This document shows positions 17,803 to 26,039 of a stretch of 61,076 nucleotides of DNA, piece by piece; the stretch's first letter is position 1, and each line of letters opens with the position of its first letter. This stretch comes from Acidobacteriota bacterium (GTDB lineage: Bacteria > Acidobacteriota > Terriglobia > Terriglobales > Acidobacteriaceae). Both the position numbers and the translations under genes were made by a program. The stretch is taken from assembly GCA_021781495.1 (NCBI GenBank), contig JAJXWS010000006.1:1-61076 (forward strand), in the 5' to 3' direction. Below the pieces are notes generated by a model. That model was not told the DNA's origin. It worked only from the letters and a program-made list of their open reading frames with translations, and did not search any database.

Positions 17803-18210
17803 TTAATACACGCCGCGCGCGTTCAACCACGGGCCATACTGCCGGTCGAGGCTCTCGATGTGCTCCATGTACCAGCTGCGCAGGAACTCCAGCAGCGGAT
17901 GTACCTGCAGCGAGTCGCAATTCTCAGCGCGCCGCACGGTCTTGCGAATCTCACTCAGCAGCCGCTGATGCGCCGCACGATGCTCCAGCAGGCCGGGAAA
18001 GTTGTAGGCCTGCAGCAGATGCTCTTCGCTAGCAAAGTGCTTGCGGGTAAAGTCCACCAGCCGTTCCAGGCTCTCGTCCAACTGCTCCCGATTGCATCCG
18101 TGCAGCAGGTCGTCGCGCAGTTCGTTCATGGTATCCATCAGGATGCCATGCTGGTCATCCATTGCCTTTACACCAACCGTGCAAGCGTGGCTCCAAGTCA
18201 GAAGGGTCAC
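17803..18210 (-). CDS. Bacteriohemerythrin (second of two)
   Basis: A 135-residue bacteriohemerythrin parallel to the 17246-17653 protein and of the same length. The complete ligand set is present: H21, H58, E62, H77, H81, H117, D122 (motifs DDQHG, KHFASEEH, LLEHRAAHQ, YMEHIESLD). It shares the start MTLLTWS...VGVKAMDDQHG and the C-terminal PWLNARGVY with its neighbour, PWLNDHGIR. The two are likely ancient tandem duplicates whose loop sequences have diverged. They may differ in oxygen affinity or expression; that is inferred only. Confidence 0.93.
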   Translation of the reverse strand: MTLLTWSHACTVGVKAMDDQHGILMDTMNELRDDLLHGCNREQLDESLERLVDFTRKHFASEEHLLQAYNFPGLLEHRAAHQRLLSEIRKTVRRAENCDSLQVHPLLEFLRSWYMEHIESLDRQYGPWLNARGVY

Positions 18211-18307
18211 AGCTACCTCCAGCGATCACCCTCAGGATGCTTGGTTTATCCGGATTCAACAATGGCTCCAAGGTTGTAGGGGACGCCCCGGCCGGGTTAT
18301 GCCGACG

Positions 18308-19270
18308 CTACTCCAGCACCACCTCCGGCTGCGGTTCATGACCACGCGTGGTCAGCACCACGGCCGCTCCCAGAATCAGTGCCCCGCCCATCGCAGCATG
18401 CGGGCCCAGATGCTCGCCCAGCAGTTTTACCCCCAGGAACGACCCCAGCGCCGGCTCAATATTCAGGAATACCCCTGCTCGCGATGCCGGAACATGATGA
18501 ATCCCCCAGTTCCAAAGTAGGGTGGTTGTCGCGGTGCACGCCAGTCCGCTGATGGCCAGCGCCATCCACGCTGTCGTACTCACATGAGCAAACGGAGGCG
18601 GCTGTCCGTGCGTAGGCAGCCACGGACGCAGCAGCCATGGCCCCAGGACCCATGCCGCCAGCATCACGGTTCCAGACAGGATGGTGTATGCCGTCACGAC
18701 CGGCGGGCTGTGCGTCTGCATCAGCTTTTTGCTCAACAGGATCCACGCCAGCGACAAGCATAGCGAAAGCACCACCAGAAGATCCCCGGTCAGCGAGGGC
18801 TCTCCCTGCGTCGCCGATCCATGATGCCCGCCCAGGACGATCAACGCTGCACCCACGGTGGAACTGGCCAGCGCAGCCCAGCCAATGCCGTCCAGCCTCT
18901 CCCCCGCAAACACCGCCGCAGCCACACCCAGCAACACCGGCATCGATCCCACCATCAGGGATGCATGGCTCACCGTCGTTCGCGCCAGCCCATGGAACTG
19001 GATGAGAAACTGCACCGGAATGCCCAATGCGGCTGAAATCAGGAGCAGGCGCGTCTCGCTCCACTTGAGCCGAACCCGATGCATAAGCGCCACCGGCAGC
19101 ATGCCCACGCAGGCAAACAGAAAGCGGTAGAGCACCATGTGCTCCACGCTCATCTCATTCAGCGCCAGCCGGCCAAAATAGAATCCCGTGCCCCAAAGGC
19201 AGCCCGCCAGCGCGCATGCGCCGTACCCCAGAAACATCACCCTCCGGCTACCGGTTCCCATGGTTACCAT
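18308..19270 (-). CDS. EamA-family DMT transporter
   Basis: A 320-residue membrane protein with ten predicted helices in two EamA repeats (about residues 12-150 and 160-310), the usual layout of the DMT family (RhaT/YdcZ-like exporters). Features include GCLWGTGFYFGRLAL at the start of repeat 1 and IEPALGSFLGVKLLGEHLGPHAAMGGALILG at the end of repeat 2. Substrate specificity cannot be predicted. The start may be 19270 (MVTM) or 19261 (MGTG); both precede the first helix. It is divergent from the secreted propeller-like protein at 19350. Codon use is typical of neighbours. Confidence 0.88.
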   Translation of the reverse strand: MVTMGTGSRRVMFLGYGACALAGCLWGTGFYFGRLALNEMSVEHMVLYRFLFACVGMLPVALMHRVRLKWSETRLLLISAALGIPVQFLIQFHGLARTTVSHASLMVGSMPVLLGVAAAVFAGERLDGIGWAALASSTVGAALIVLGGHHGSATQGEPSLTGDLLVVLSLCLSLAWILLSKKLMQTHSPPVVTAYTILSGTVMLAAWVLGPWLLRPWLPTHGQPPPFAHVSTTAWMALAISGLACTATTTLLWNWGIHHVPASRAGVFLNIEPALGSFLGVKLLGEHLGPHAAMGGALILGAAVVLTTRGHEPQPEVVLE

Positions 19271-19349
19271 CTCACTCTTTACTCTCGCACACCCTGCATG
19301 TGCCGGTGTCTCTGCCCAAAATCGCCGTCATCAGCGAAAATAGAAAGCG

Positions 19350-20693
19350 ATGGCACAGCCGCTCCGCAAGGCTGACTTTGGCAAGCACGTAAGCCTGGGG
19401 CTCACGGTGGCGGCGCTGCTGCTTTGCCTGCCCATGGCCAGCTTCGCGCAGGCCACCCTGATCTCGCTGCGCCACCACAAACCTGCGCCGGCCAACCCAC
19501 CCGCCGCCCAACCGGCCGTCCACGCGTCGCAGCCCCCCGCGTTCTCCATCCCCGTTGAGCCGCTCGGTTTCGCTGCGCCCGGCCCCATCTATCAGGGCCA
19601 GCGCATGGCCCTTGCCTCGCTCGACTTCCTCGACGAAGGCAGGCTGCTCTTCACGTTTCGCGCTCCCGGGCTCATCCATCGCGACGCGAGCGGTGCCGAC
19701 CAGCGCCAGATACGTGCTCTTGTCCTTTCACTGCCGAAGGGTAACGTCGAAGATGAGGACCTCTGGACCCTCCACGGCGACTCCCGCTACCTCTGGATAC
19801 TCCATGACGGAAGCTTCCTCCTGCGCGATCTCAACGACCTCAGGCAGGGCAACACCAATCTCGATCTGAAGCCGCTGCTGCACTTTCCCGGCCCTCTGCT
19901 CTGGCTGGAAATGGACCCCTCGCAGCAATACCTCGTCACGGACTCCCATGAGCCTGGGCAGACTGCCTCCGAACCTGGCCAGGTCCCAAGCCCCGACACC
20001 GCGGCCGCCAGCGTAACCACGGACGGTAGCGACACTTCCGGCGAGCCCAACATAGTTCTGCGCATCCTCCGCCGCTCCACGGGTCAGGTGATGCTGGTCA
20101 GCCACGTGCGCACGGTCGTCCACCTGCCCATCAATTCGGACGGCTACCTGGAACCTCTGCGCGGCCGTGGCCGGGAGTGGCTGCTCAACATGAACTACTT
20201 CACAGGCGGCAACCGCATTCTCGGTCACGTAGACTCGATCTGCACTCCCACACTTCAGTTCCTCGCTCCGCAGGAGGTCATTGCCTCCACCTGCAACATC
20301 GACGGAACCCTCAGCCTTTCCGCCATCTCCATCGACGGTCTTCATCTTTGGGACGCGCCGCAGCCCCCCATACAGGTCTGGCCGCGCCTGTTCTTCTCCG
20401 CCGGTGGACTGCGCCTGGCCCGTGAGACGCTGGTCGTCACGCATCCCATCGACGCCTATACCCCGCTGAGTTTTGACGATGTGAAAGGCCAGTTCGTCGA
20501 GGTCCTGGATGCCGCCACGGGCAAGGTTGCGCTCAAAGCCTCCGCCAGCCCCGTCCTGGACGGCGGCGGAAACGTCGCCATCTCGCCGTCCGGCAGGCGC
20601 GTCGCCATCCTCGACGCCGGCGCTATCCATGTCTACGAACTGCCCGCACCGCCCCCGCTTTCTTCCCGCGAACAGTCGCATCCGTCGCGCTGA
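19350..20693 (+). CDS. Secreted propeller-like protein, unknown
   Basis: A 447-residue exported protein (signal peptide about residues 13-34, ending ASFAQ). The body contains several short strands typical of a beta-propeller or WD40-like fold, with repeated patterns around FLDEGRLLFTF, LWTLHGDSRYLWIL, VVLDAATGKVAL and AISPSGRRVAILDAGAIHVYELP. The last resembles a YncE/WD-type blade. I do not recognise a named family; similar large secreted proteins are common in acidobacteria. A low-complexity insert (VPSPDTAAASVTTDGSDTSG) lies near residue 215. The gene is followed 65 bp later by the PP2C phosphatase and may be in one transcript with it. Confidence 0.75.
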   Translation: MAQPLRKADFGKHVSLGLTVAALLLCLPMASFAQATLISLRHHKPAPANPPAAQPAVHASQPPAFSIPVEPLGFAAPGPIYQGQRMALASLDFLDEGRLLFTFRAPGLIHRDASGADQRQIRALVLSLPKGNVEDEDLWTLHGDSRYLWILHDGSFLLRDLNDLRQGNTNLDLKPLLHFPGPLLWLEMDPSQQYLVTDSHEPGQTASEPGQVPSPDTAAASVTTDGSDTSGEPNIVLRILRRSTGQVMLVSHVRTVVHLPINSDGYLEPLRGRGREWLLNMNYFTGGNRILGHVDSICTPTLQFLAPQEVIASTCNIDGTLSLSAISIDGLHLWDAPQPPIQVWPRLFFSAGGLRLARETLVVTHPIDAYTPLSFDDVKGQFVEVLDAATGKVALKASASPVLDGGGNVAISPSGRRVAILDAGAIHVYELPAPPPLSSREQSHPSR

Positions 20694-20757
20694 GCACGCA
20701 TTTTGCGGCTGTTCAGGCTAACTGCCCCCGTGTAAACTGAGCGATGGGGGAAGTTCC

Positions 20758-21501
20758 TTGGCAACGGCGACCGTCCATTTTCTCGCTGCGGCAATCACAG
20801 ATCGAGGTCGAAAGCGGCCGTCCAACGAGGATGCCTTCGGTTACTCCGTAGAGGATGGTGTCTATGTCGTCTGTGACGGCATGGGTGGCGCCGCCGCCGG
20901 AGAGATCGCCAGTTCCCTCGCCGTGGATGAAATGCTGCGGCTCCTCACTGGCCGCTCCCAGAATGGGGAAGCCTCTCTGCCGGAACAGGCAGAGCAAGCC
21001 ATTCTGGCCGCCAACCAGGCCATCTACAGCCGCGCGCAGCGCAATCATCGCCTGAGCGGAATGGGAACGACTCTTGTCGCCCTCCTTGCGCAGGAGCACA
21101 ACCTTTGGGTGCTCAACATCGGGGACAGCCGCTGCTACCGCCTGCGCCAGGGCCAACTGGAACAGCTCACCCTCGATCACTCCCTGGTAGAGGAGCAGGT
21201 GCGCGTGGGCCGCATGACCCGCTCTGAGGCGCTCCGTTCTCCCCTCCGCAACGTCATCACCCGCGCACTCGGTACGCAGTGCCGCGTGACGCCGGACATC
21301 TTCGGGCTCGAAGCCGCGCCAGGCGATCTTTACCTGCTCTGCTCCGATGGCCTGACCCGCGAACTGCCCGATTCCGTCCTCCAGTCGATGCTCACTGCCA
21401 GCGGGCCGCTCGAAGAGATGTGCGCCGGACTCATCAACGCCGCCAAGAAAGCCGGTGGCCACGACAACATCACCTGCCTGCTGGTCCGCGTGCAGGACTG
21501 A
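20758..21501 (+). CDS. PP2C-family serine/threonine protein phosphatase
   Basis: A 247-residue metal-dependent protein phosphatase of the bacterial Stp1/PrpC type, which dephosphorylates Ser/Thr kinase targets. The metal-binding aspartates are in RGRKRPSNEDAFGY (D25), VCDGMGG (D40), SDGLTRELPD and GGHDNITC near the C-terminus, all conserved. The start is TTG at 20758, with GGGGGAAG 7 nt upstream; an upstream ATG at 20744 is out of frame. No eukaryote-type kinase gene is adjacent, so its partner is elsewhere. Length fits the stand-alone family. Confidence 0.93.
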   Translation: MATATVHFLAAAITDRGRKRPSNEDAFGYSVEDGVYVVCDGMGGAAAGEIASSLAVDEMLRLLTGRSQNGEASLPEQAEQAILAANQAIYSRAQRNHRLSGMGTTLVALLAQEHNLWVLNIGDSRCYRLRQGQLEQLTLDHSLVEEQVRVGRMTRSEALRSPLRNVITRALGTQCRVTPDIFGLEAAPGDLYLLCSDGLTRELPDSVLQSMLTASGPLEEMCAGLINAAKKAGGHDNITCLLVRVQD

Positions 21502-21690
21502 ACGCACTTCGGTCATTGGCAAACGCGCCCAATCCCCGCATCTCCGCGCAAACACCGTAAGTGCAGCAATGCTCTTCTTTCAGCACCGCACTGTCCACCC
21601 CGAGCCTGCCCACCTATTCCCTGCACTTCCTCGTGACACGCATCACGGCAATTTCCCGTCGCTGGTCCCATATTTACCGTGGGGTGAGCC

Positions 21691-22815
21691 ATGAAATTGA
21701 CCTTAACTGTGATTAAGGCAGATATCGGCTCCGTCGGCGGACACGTCGCTCCCTCCCTGCACCTGCTGGAAACCGTGAAAACCTACATTGGGAAGCGCGC
21801 TCCGGGGCTGGTTCTCGACCACTACATCAGCCATACCGGTGATGACATCGCAATCCTCATGACGCATACGCTTGGGGAGAACGATGCCCAGATCCACCAA
21901 CTCGCATGGGATGCCTTTCGCGCCGGTACCGACGCCGCGCGTCAGGAGGGCCTCTACGGTGCCGGACAGGATCTCCTCAAAGACTCCTTTTCCGGAAACG
22001 TAAAGGGCATGGGCCCCGCCGTCGCTGAAATGGAGATCGACGAGCGCACCAGCGAGCCGTTTCTTTTCTTCGCAGCCGACAAGACCGATCCCGGCGCCTT
22101 CAACCTGCCGCTCTATCTGGCCTTTGCCGACCCCATGAACACACCGGGCCTCATTCTCTCCCCCAAGATGTCGCTCGGCTATCGCTTCGTCATCATGGAC
22201 GTGAGCAACACGGCCGGCGACCGCATCATCGAGCTCAACGCACCCGACGATCTGTACGACATTGCCGCGCTGCTCCGCGATCCGGAGCGATTTGTCGTCG
22301 AGTCCATCTGGTCGCGCGCCACCGGCGAGCAGGCTGTCGCCGTTGCCACCTCGCGACTCCACAACATTGCCGGCAAGTACACGGGGAAAGACGATCCCGT
22401 CATGCTCGTTCGCGTGCAGATGAACTTTCCGGCCACAGGAGAGATTCTTGCGCCCTACGCCATTGGCCACTTTGTTGGTGGCGGCATGCGAGGCTCCCAC
22501 CAGGTGCCTATCATGCCTGTTGCGCTGAACACCGGCATCAGTTACTTTGATGGGCCTCCCATCGTCAGTTGCGCCGGCTTCTGCAGCCATAACGGACATC
22601 TCACCGAGCCCGTGGACAACTTTGCGCATCCGTTCTGGGATCGCGTTCGCAGCCACGTCGCCGACAAGGCCATCGAGATCCGGCGTCAGGGCTTCTCAGG
22701 CGCCGCCATGTTGCCGATGAACGAGCTGGAATACACCGGCATTGCAGAAAAGCTCGCTGGCCTCGACAAGCTCTTTCGCATCCGTGAGGCGAAAGCGGAA
22801 CTCCAGAAGGTATAA
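21691..22815 (+). CDS. Bifunctional fructose-1,6-bisphosphate aldolase/phosphatase
   Basis: A 374-residue enzyme of the archaeal-type FBPA/P (class V FBPase) family. One active site first condenses triose phosphates to fructose 1,6-bisphosphate and then removes a phosphate, committing carbon to gluconeogenesis. The N-terminus shows VIKADIGSVGGH, Mg-binding HTGDD near residues 48-52, KDSFSGNVKGMGP, and the aldolase pair is seen as Tyr230 and Lys233 in KYTGKDDP (Tyr229/Lys232 in Sulfolobus). The GGGMRGSHQVPIMPV motif is the phosphate site. Most bacteria use unrelated FBPase types. The ATG at 21691 follows GGGGTGAGCC. A terminator follows. Confidence 0.92.
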   Translation: MKLTLTVIKADIGSVGGHVAPSLHLLETVKTYIGKRAPGLVLDHYISHTGDDIAILMTHTLGENDAQIHQLAWDAFRAGTDAARQEGLYGAGQDLLKDSFSGNVKGMGPAVAEMEIDERTSEPFLFFAADKTDPGAFNLPLYLAFADPMNTPGLILSPKMSLGYRFVIMDVSNTAGDRIIELNAPDDLYDIAALLRDPERFVVESIWSRATGEQAVAVATSRLHNIAGKYTGKDDPVMLVRVQMNFPATGEILAPYAIGHFVGGGMRGSHQVPIMPVALNTGISYFDGPPIVSCAGFCSHNGHLTEPVDNFAHPFWDRVRSHVADKAIEIRRQGFSGAAMLPMNELEYTGIAEKLAGLDKLFRIREAKAELQKV

Positions 22816-22829
22816 CCCCTCGCACCCTG

Positions 22830-22868
22830 CGAAGGCCCGGCCCAGCACACACGCTCACCGGGCCTTCG
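22830..22868 (+). terminator. Hairpin after the aldolase/phosphatase gene
   Basis: Stem CGAAGGCCCGG (22830-22840) with its exact complement at 22858-22868, a 17-nt loop, and a weakly T-rich tail (TTGTGTTT). It ends the plus-strand gene and lies before a convergent MFS gene, so it may act on both strands. Confidence 0.75.
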
Positions 22869-22930
22869 TTGTGTTTCGCAGCGGATTCCACAAGCATTGC
22901 GATGTGGGACAGAGTTGCCGCAAGAGCAGC

Positions 22931-24157
22931 CTAGGCAGTCATCTCTGCGCCTTTGGCTTCGCGGCCCAGGATGGCGAGGACAGCGAGCGCAACGGCAACC
23001 AGGACAACGGTGACGGCGAGGACGTCTGAGTAGCTACCCCAGCGCTCGGCGGCAAGAGCCTGGCCTTTGCCGTTCCAGGAGGTAATGAGGCCGCCGAGTT
23101 GATAGGCAAGGCCGGGCGCGGTGGCGCGGACAGGACCGGGAGAGAGTTCCGTGAGGTAGGCTGGCACCACTCCCCATGCGCCCTGAACCATGAACTGCAT
23201 GAGAATGGCACCCGCGCCGAGGGTCCAAGCAGAGTGGCCGTAAGCATACAGCGGGATGACCGGGATGGAGAGTAGCGCGGCAGCGATAATGGCGCGCTTG
23301 CGTCCCCAATGCTCCGAGAGAACGCCGAAGACGAATCCTCCTGCGATGGAGCCTAGACCGTAAAGCACGCCAATCAGGCCCACAGTCTGCGGCGAAAGGT
23401 GCATCTGGACCGAAAGAAAGGTGGGATACACGTCCTGCGTGCCATGGGAAAAGCTCATGAAGGCGGTCATGAGAATGACCAGAAAAAAGAACGTGGGCAG
23501 AAATTCGGTAATATGCGCCGGGATAAGCGGACCTGTGCGGCGCTCCCGTGGTCTGCGAGCCGATGCGAGCCAGACGGGACTCTCTTCGACTCGGATCTGC
23601 ACGTAGAGGACAAGCAGACCCGGAACTGCCCCGAGTAGAAAGAGGCCCCGCCAGCCAATGGCATGGAAGAAGAGCGCGTAGGCGGCAGAGGCAAGGATGG
23701 AACCGAGGGCATAGCCCTCCTGCAGGATGCCGGAGAAGGTTCCGCGGCCCTCGCGGGGCAGGCTCTCAAAGGCAAGCGCCGCACCCACTCCCCACTCGCC
23801 CCCCATGGCAATGCCGAAGAGCGCTCGGAGGACAAGCAGCACATTCAGCGATGGCGCAAAGGCGCAGGCGGCCTCAATGATGGAGAAGCTGAGAATGTTG
23901 GTAATCAGAACAGGGCGGCGGCCATAGCGGTCTGCCAGGAGGCCAAAGATGACGGCGCCGACGGGCCGGAATGCCTGGGTAAGAAAGACCGCACCTAGAA
24001 TTGCCGAGGGCATGGCCCGGAAATCGGCCGCGATGGCCTTTACGCAGAAGATGAGCAGAAAAAAATCGAGACTGTCGAGCGTCCAACCAAGAAACGAGGC
24101 GACGAAAGCATGCCGCTGCGATGAGGTAAGACGCTGGAAGTCGCGAACGAAAGACAT
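22931..24157 (-). CDS. MFS transporter, carboxylate/sialate-H+ symporter-like
   Basis: A 408-residue, 12-helix major facilitator transporter. The start is the ATG at 24157 (MSFVRDFQRL); another ATG at 24169 is 4 codons upstream. The MFS motif A-like loop GLLADRYGRRPVL lies near residue 80, the second-half loop GVLSEHWGRKRAII near 275, and the sequence LGWTLDSLDFFLLIFCVKAIAADF is the classic opening of the NanT/Jen1-like (SHS) group that carries sialate, lactate or other carboxylates. The exact substrate is not predictable. It is convergent with the aldolase/phosphatase and divergent from the zinc-ribbon gene. Confidence 0.88.
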   Translation of the reverse strand: MSFVRDFQRLTSSQRHAFVASFLGWTLDSLDFFLLIFCVKAIAADFRAMPSAILGAVFLTQAFRPVGAVIFGLLADRYGRRPVLITNILSFSIIEAACAFAPSLNVLLVLRALFGIAMGGEWGVGAALAFESLPREGRGTFSGILQEGYALGSILASAAYALFFHAIGWRGLFLLGAVPGLLVLYVQIRVEESPVWLASARRPRERRTGPLIPAHITEFLPTFFFLVILMTAFMSFSHGTQDVYPTFLSVQMHLSPQTVGLIGVLYGLGSIAGGFVFGVLSEHWGRKRAIIAAALLSIPVIPLYAYGHSAWTLGAGAILMQFMVQGAWGVVPAYLTELSPGPVRATAPGLAYQLGGLITSWNGKGQALAAERWGSYSDVLAVTVVLVAVALAVLAILGREAKGAEMTA

Positions 24158-24203
24158 TACCGGGAGCATAGCAGACGATGCGGCACGGAATCATTTCGCA
24201 ATG

Positions 24204-24212
24204 TGATATAAT
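24204..24212 (+). promoter_or_regulatory. Extended -10 promoter of the zinc-ribbon gene
   Basis: TGATATAAT at 24204-24212 is a perfect extended -10 (TGnTATAAT). Transcription would start near 24219, followed by a strong AAGGAGG site at 24224-24230 and the ATG at 24240. No good -35 was seen, which an extended -10 can tolerate. Confidence 0.6.
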
Positions 24213-24239
24213 CGTTGGCCCTCAAGGAGGGGTGGCGAT

Positions 24240-24662
24240 ATGGATGGGCAATGCGCGAAATGCTCGGCCAAACTGACGCCGGAGTGGAAGTTCTGCCCCA
24301 GTTGCGGCGCCACTGTGGTGCAGACGACTCATGTTGAGGTGCAACACCTGCCGGCAGAGAAGACACCGGTGAAGGGTGCGTTTGGCGGATTGCTGCTGGG
24401 TGTGCTGGTCACGCCGATGATGCTGATTGTGGGAACCATGCTGTGCCTGACCGGGCTTGGCGCGTTTGTCGGGGTTCCGATGATTATTGGCGGCGTGCTG
24501 GCACCGCTGGTGGGACCAATGATGGGCTTCGGGTCGCTGCGCGGCAAGTGCCCATGGTGCGGCAAAACGGTGAGCAGCATCAGCAGCATCCAGAGCTTTG
24601 ACTGCGATGCATGCCACCACCGGATCGCATTCCGGCAGAACGAGTTTGTACGCGCTGCGTGA
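24240..24662 (+). CDS. Membrane protein with zinc ribbons at both ends
   Basis: A 140-residue protein. The N-terminal zinc ribbon has CAKC (C5, C8) and FCPSC (C19, C22). Two hydrophobic segments follow (about 46-70 and 72-95, Gly/Leu-rich), and a second CPWC...FDCDACHH motif (about 102-128) near the C-terminus makes a second possible zinc site. The two ribbons bracketing a membrane hairpin would both face the cytoplasm. I do not recognise a named function; single zinc-ribbon/membrane proteins are a common uncharacterised type. The ATG at 24240 has a very strong SD sequence. It is 65 bp upstream of the next gene on the same strand. Confidence 0.8.
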   Translation: MDGQCAKCSAKLTPEWKFCPSCGATVVQTTHVEVQHLPAEKTPVKGAFGGLLLGVLVTPMMLIVGTMLCLTGLGAFVGVPMIIGGVLAPLVGPMMGFGSLRGKCPWCGKTVSSISSIQSFDCDACHHRIAFRQNEFVRAA

Positions 24663-24727
24663 CGGCTGTAGCGCAAGCCTTTCTTCCTTCCCCTCGCAAC
24701 AGACGCGGAGGTCGCGGGAGTCCCAGT

Positions 24728-25288
24728 ATGTGGATGAGATGGGTGGTTGTGCGGCTGGTTGCCCTGCTGTTGGCCTTTCCGATATTGGCTCAGGAAAGTG
24801 CTTCGGCGGCACAGGGGGATGCTGCGGTCTACGTGGTGGCGTTTCGCACCCCTGCGCACGTGCGCTACTCCAAGCCGGAGGTGTTTCATGGGTTCGCAAC
24901 GGACTTGTGGGATTTTCTGAAGTTGAAGGGCGTCGCGGTAAAGATGGACCCGGAGCGCGGCACGATCGAAACAGAATCGCCGATGTCCGTTGACAGCATG
25001 CTGAACATCGCACGGCAGGTGGGGGCGACTTCCCTGCTGTTTGTGACGATCGATCGGCCGATGACGAAGTGGATCAAGGTGACAGTGCAATCCTACGACC
25101 GCGGCGGGAAACTGCTGTGGCGCGAAGAGGCATCCGATGCCGGGTCGATGACCGGCTCAGGTGGCTACAAGAAGACACTGGAGCGGCTGGAGGCCGGATT
25201 GGCGAAGCGACTGGGCGGACCGGGATTGCCTGTTACTCCAGAGGTTTCACCCTCTGCAAAAGCGACAGAGGAGGCCACAAAGCCATGA
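24728..25288 (+). CDS. Secreted protein, unknown
   Basis: A 186-residue exported protein with a signal peptide (about residues 3-20, ending ILAQES). I do not recognise the family. The mature part has a DVLK-like fold of alternating strands (AAVYVVAFRTPAHVRYSKPEVF, SLLFVTIDR, IKVTVQSYDRGGKLLW) and a C-terminal Pro/Ser/Thr-rich tail; the SYDRGGKLLW stretch resembles proteins of the periplasmic TPR/lipoprotein-associated set. The ATG at 24728 is chosen because it begins the signal peptide and has GGGAG upstream; the longer frame start at 24611 overlaps the previous gene. The stop codon overlaps the start of the next gene (ATGA at 25285), so the two were cotranslated. Confidence 0.7.
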   Translation: MWMRWVVVRLVALLLAFPILAQESASAAQGDAAVYVVAFRTPAHVRYSKPEVFHGFATDLWDFLKLKGVAVKMDPERGTIETESPMSVDSMLNIARQVGATSLLFVTIDRPMTKWIKVTVQSYDRGGKLLWREEASDAGSMTGSGGYKKTLERLEAGLAKRLGGPGLPVTPEVSPSAKATEEATKP

Positions 25289-25811
25289 GGTTACTGCTCG
25301 CACTACTGCCTCTGCTGATGGCCGCCGGGAGCATGGCTCAGAGCGAATCGAATCTCTTGGTGCTAACGAAGGACACCGAAATACGACTGGTAATGGCCGA
25401 AACGCTGACTTCAAAGCACGCATACAAAGGGGAACGTGTTGAGTTGAAGGTGGCCGAAGACGTAATGGTAGGCAACGCACTGGCGGTTCCGCGCAATACG
25501 CGGGTGCTGGAACGGTGCACGTGGGCAAGGCCAAGGAGGGGGACCGGACAAATCCGCACCAGGTGGTGATCGCCGTGGACTACATCCGGCTTGGGGAAAG
25601 ACGAATACAGCTGGTGGGGATTCACTCCGACAAGGGGAAGGTAGACAAGAGTGCCGTGGTGGCAAGCGCGATGCTCTTGGGGCTTACCGGTGCCCTGATT
25701 GCGATGAATGCGCGAACCGGAGAGATCCGGGAAGGGACTGAGGTAAAAGCAGTTGTGGCGGAAGATGTCCAATTGCCGCGACTGGAACTGCCCGTTCTGA
25801 AGCCGCAGTAA
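25285..25811 (+). pseudogene. Secreted protein gene split by a one-base frameshift
   Basis: The gene opens with an ATG at 25285 overlapping the upstream stop, a signal peptide (MRLLLALLPLLMAAGSMAQ) and a domain with LVMAETLTSKHAYKGERVELKVAEDVMVGNALAVPRNTRVL. At about 25510 the frame is lost and stops at 25569. The next frame, starting at 25515, carries on smoothly (VHVGKAKEGDRTNPHQVVIAV..., ending ELPVLKPQ at 25811). Adding one G near 25509-25510 makes RVLGTVHVGKAKEGD, a seamless join. The parts together give about 175 residues. Such a one-base loss could be a real mutation, a sequencing error in a G run, or slippage. The family (secreted, with VPRxTxVxG-type strand and a C-terminal membrane-like VVASAMLLGLTGALIAMN) is not one I can name. 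Confidence 0.75.
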
Positions 25812-25869
25812 CAACCCACGCCTTTTGAGGCCCGAGCCGAAGCGAAAATATCGTCCTTATTTTTTTCTA

Positions 25870-25891
25870 GATATTTGTTGCAACAAATATC
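25870..25891. promoter_or_regulatory. Perfect 22-bp palindrome, probable MarR operator
   Basis: Half-site GATATTTGTTG at 25870-25880 is followed immediately by its exact complement CAACAAATATC at 25881-25891. The core TTGTTGCAACAA is a typical MarR-family operator, and a MarR gene lies two genes downstream, so it probably controls the yceI-marR unit. Confidence 0.75.
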
Positions 25892-26039
25892 CTGCCGAGT
25901 GCGTCTAAAAAAGCAGGTACAACCAAGTTTGAAGCGGAAGGCCGGAGCTCGAAGGGTCCGGATTCTGCGAACCGGCAGACGCCTGAGGCGTACCGGCATC
26001 TCAGCGGCCCAATGGCCCATACGGAAAAGGACACGATAC

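Noticed and set aside
21703..22656. Long minus-strand frame opposite the aldolase/phosphatase
   Set aside because: Antisense shadow; the plus strand encodes a well-conserved enzyme with all active-site residues.
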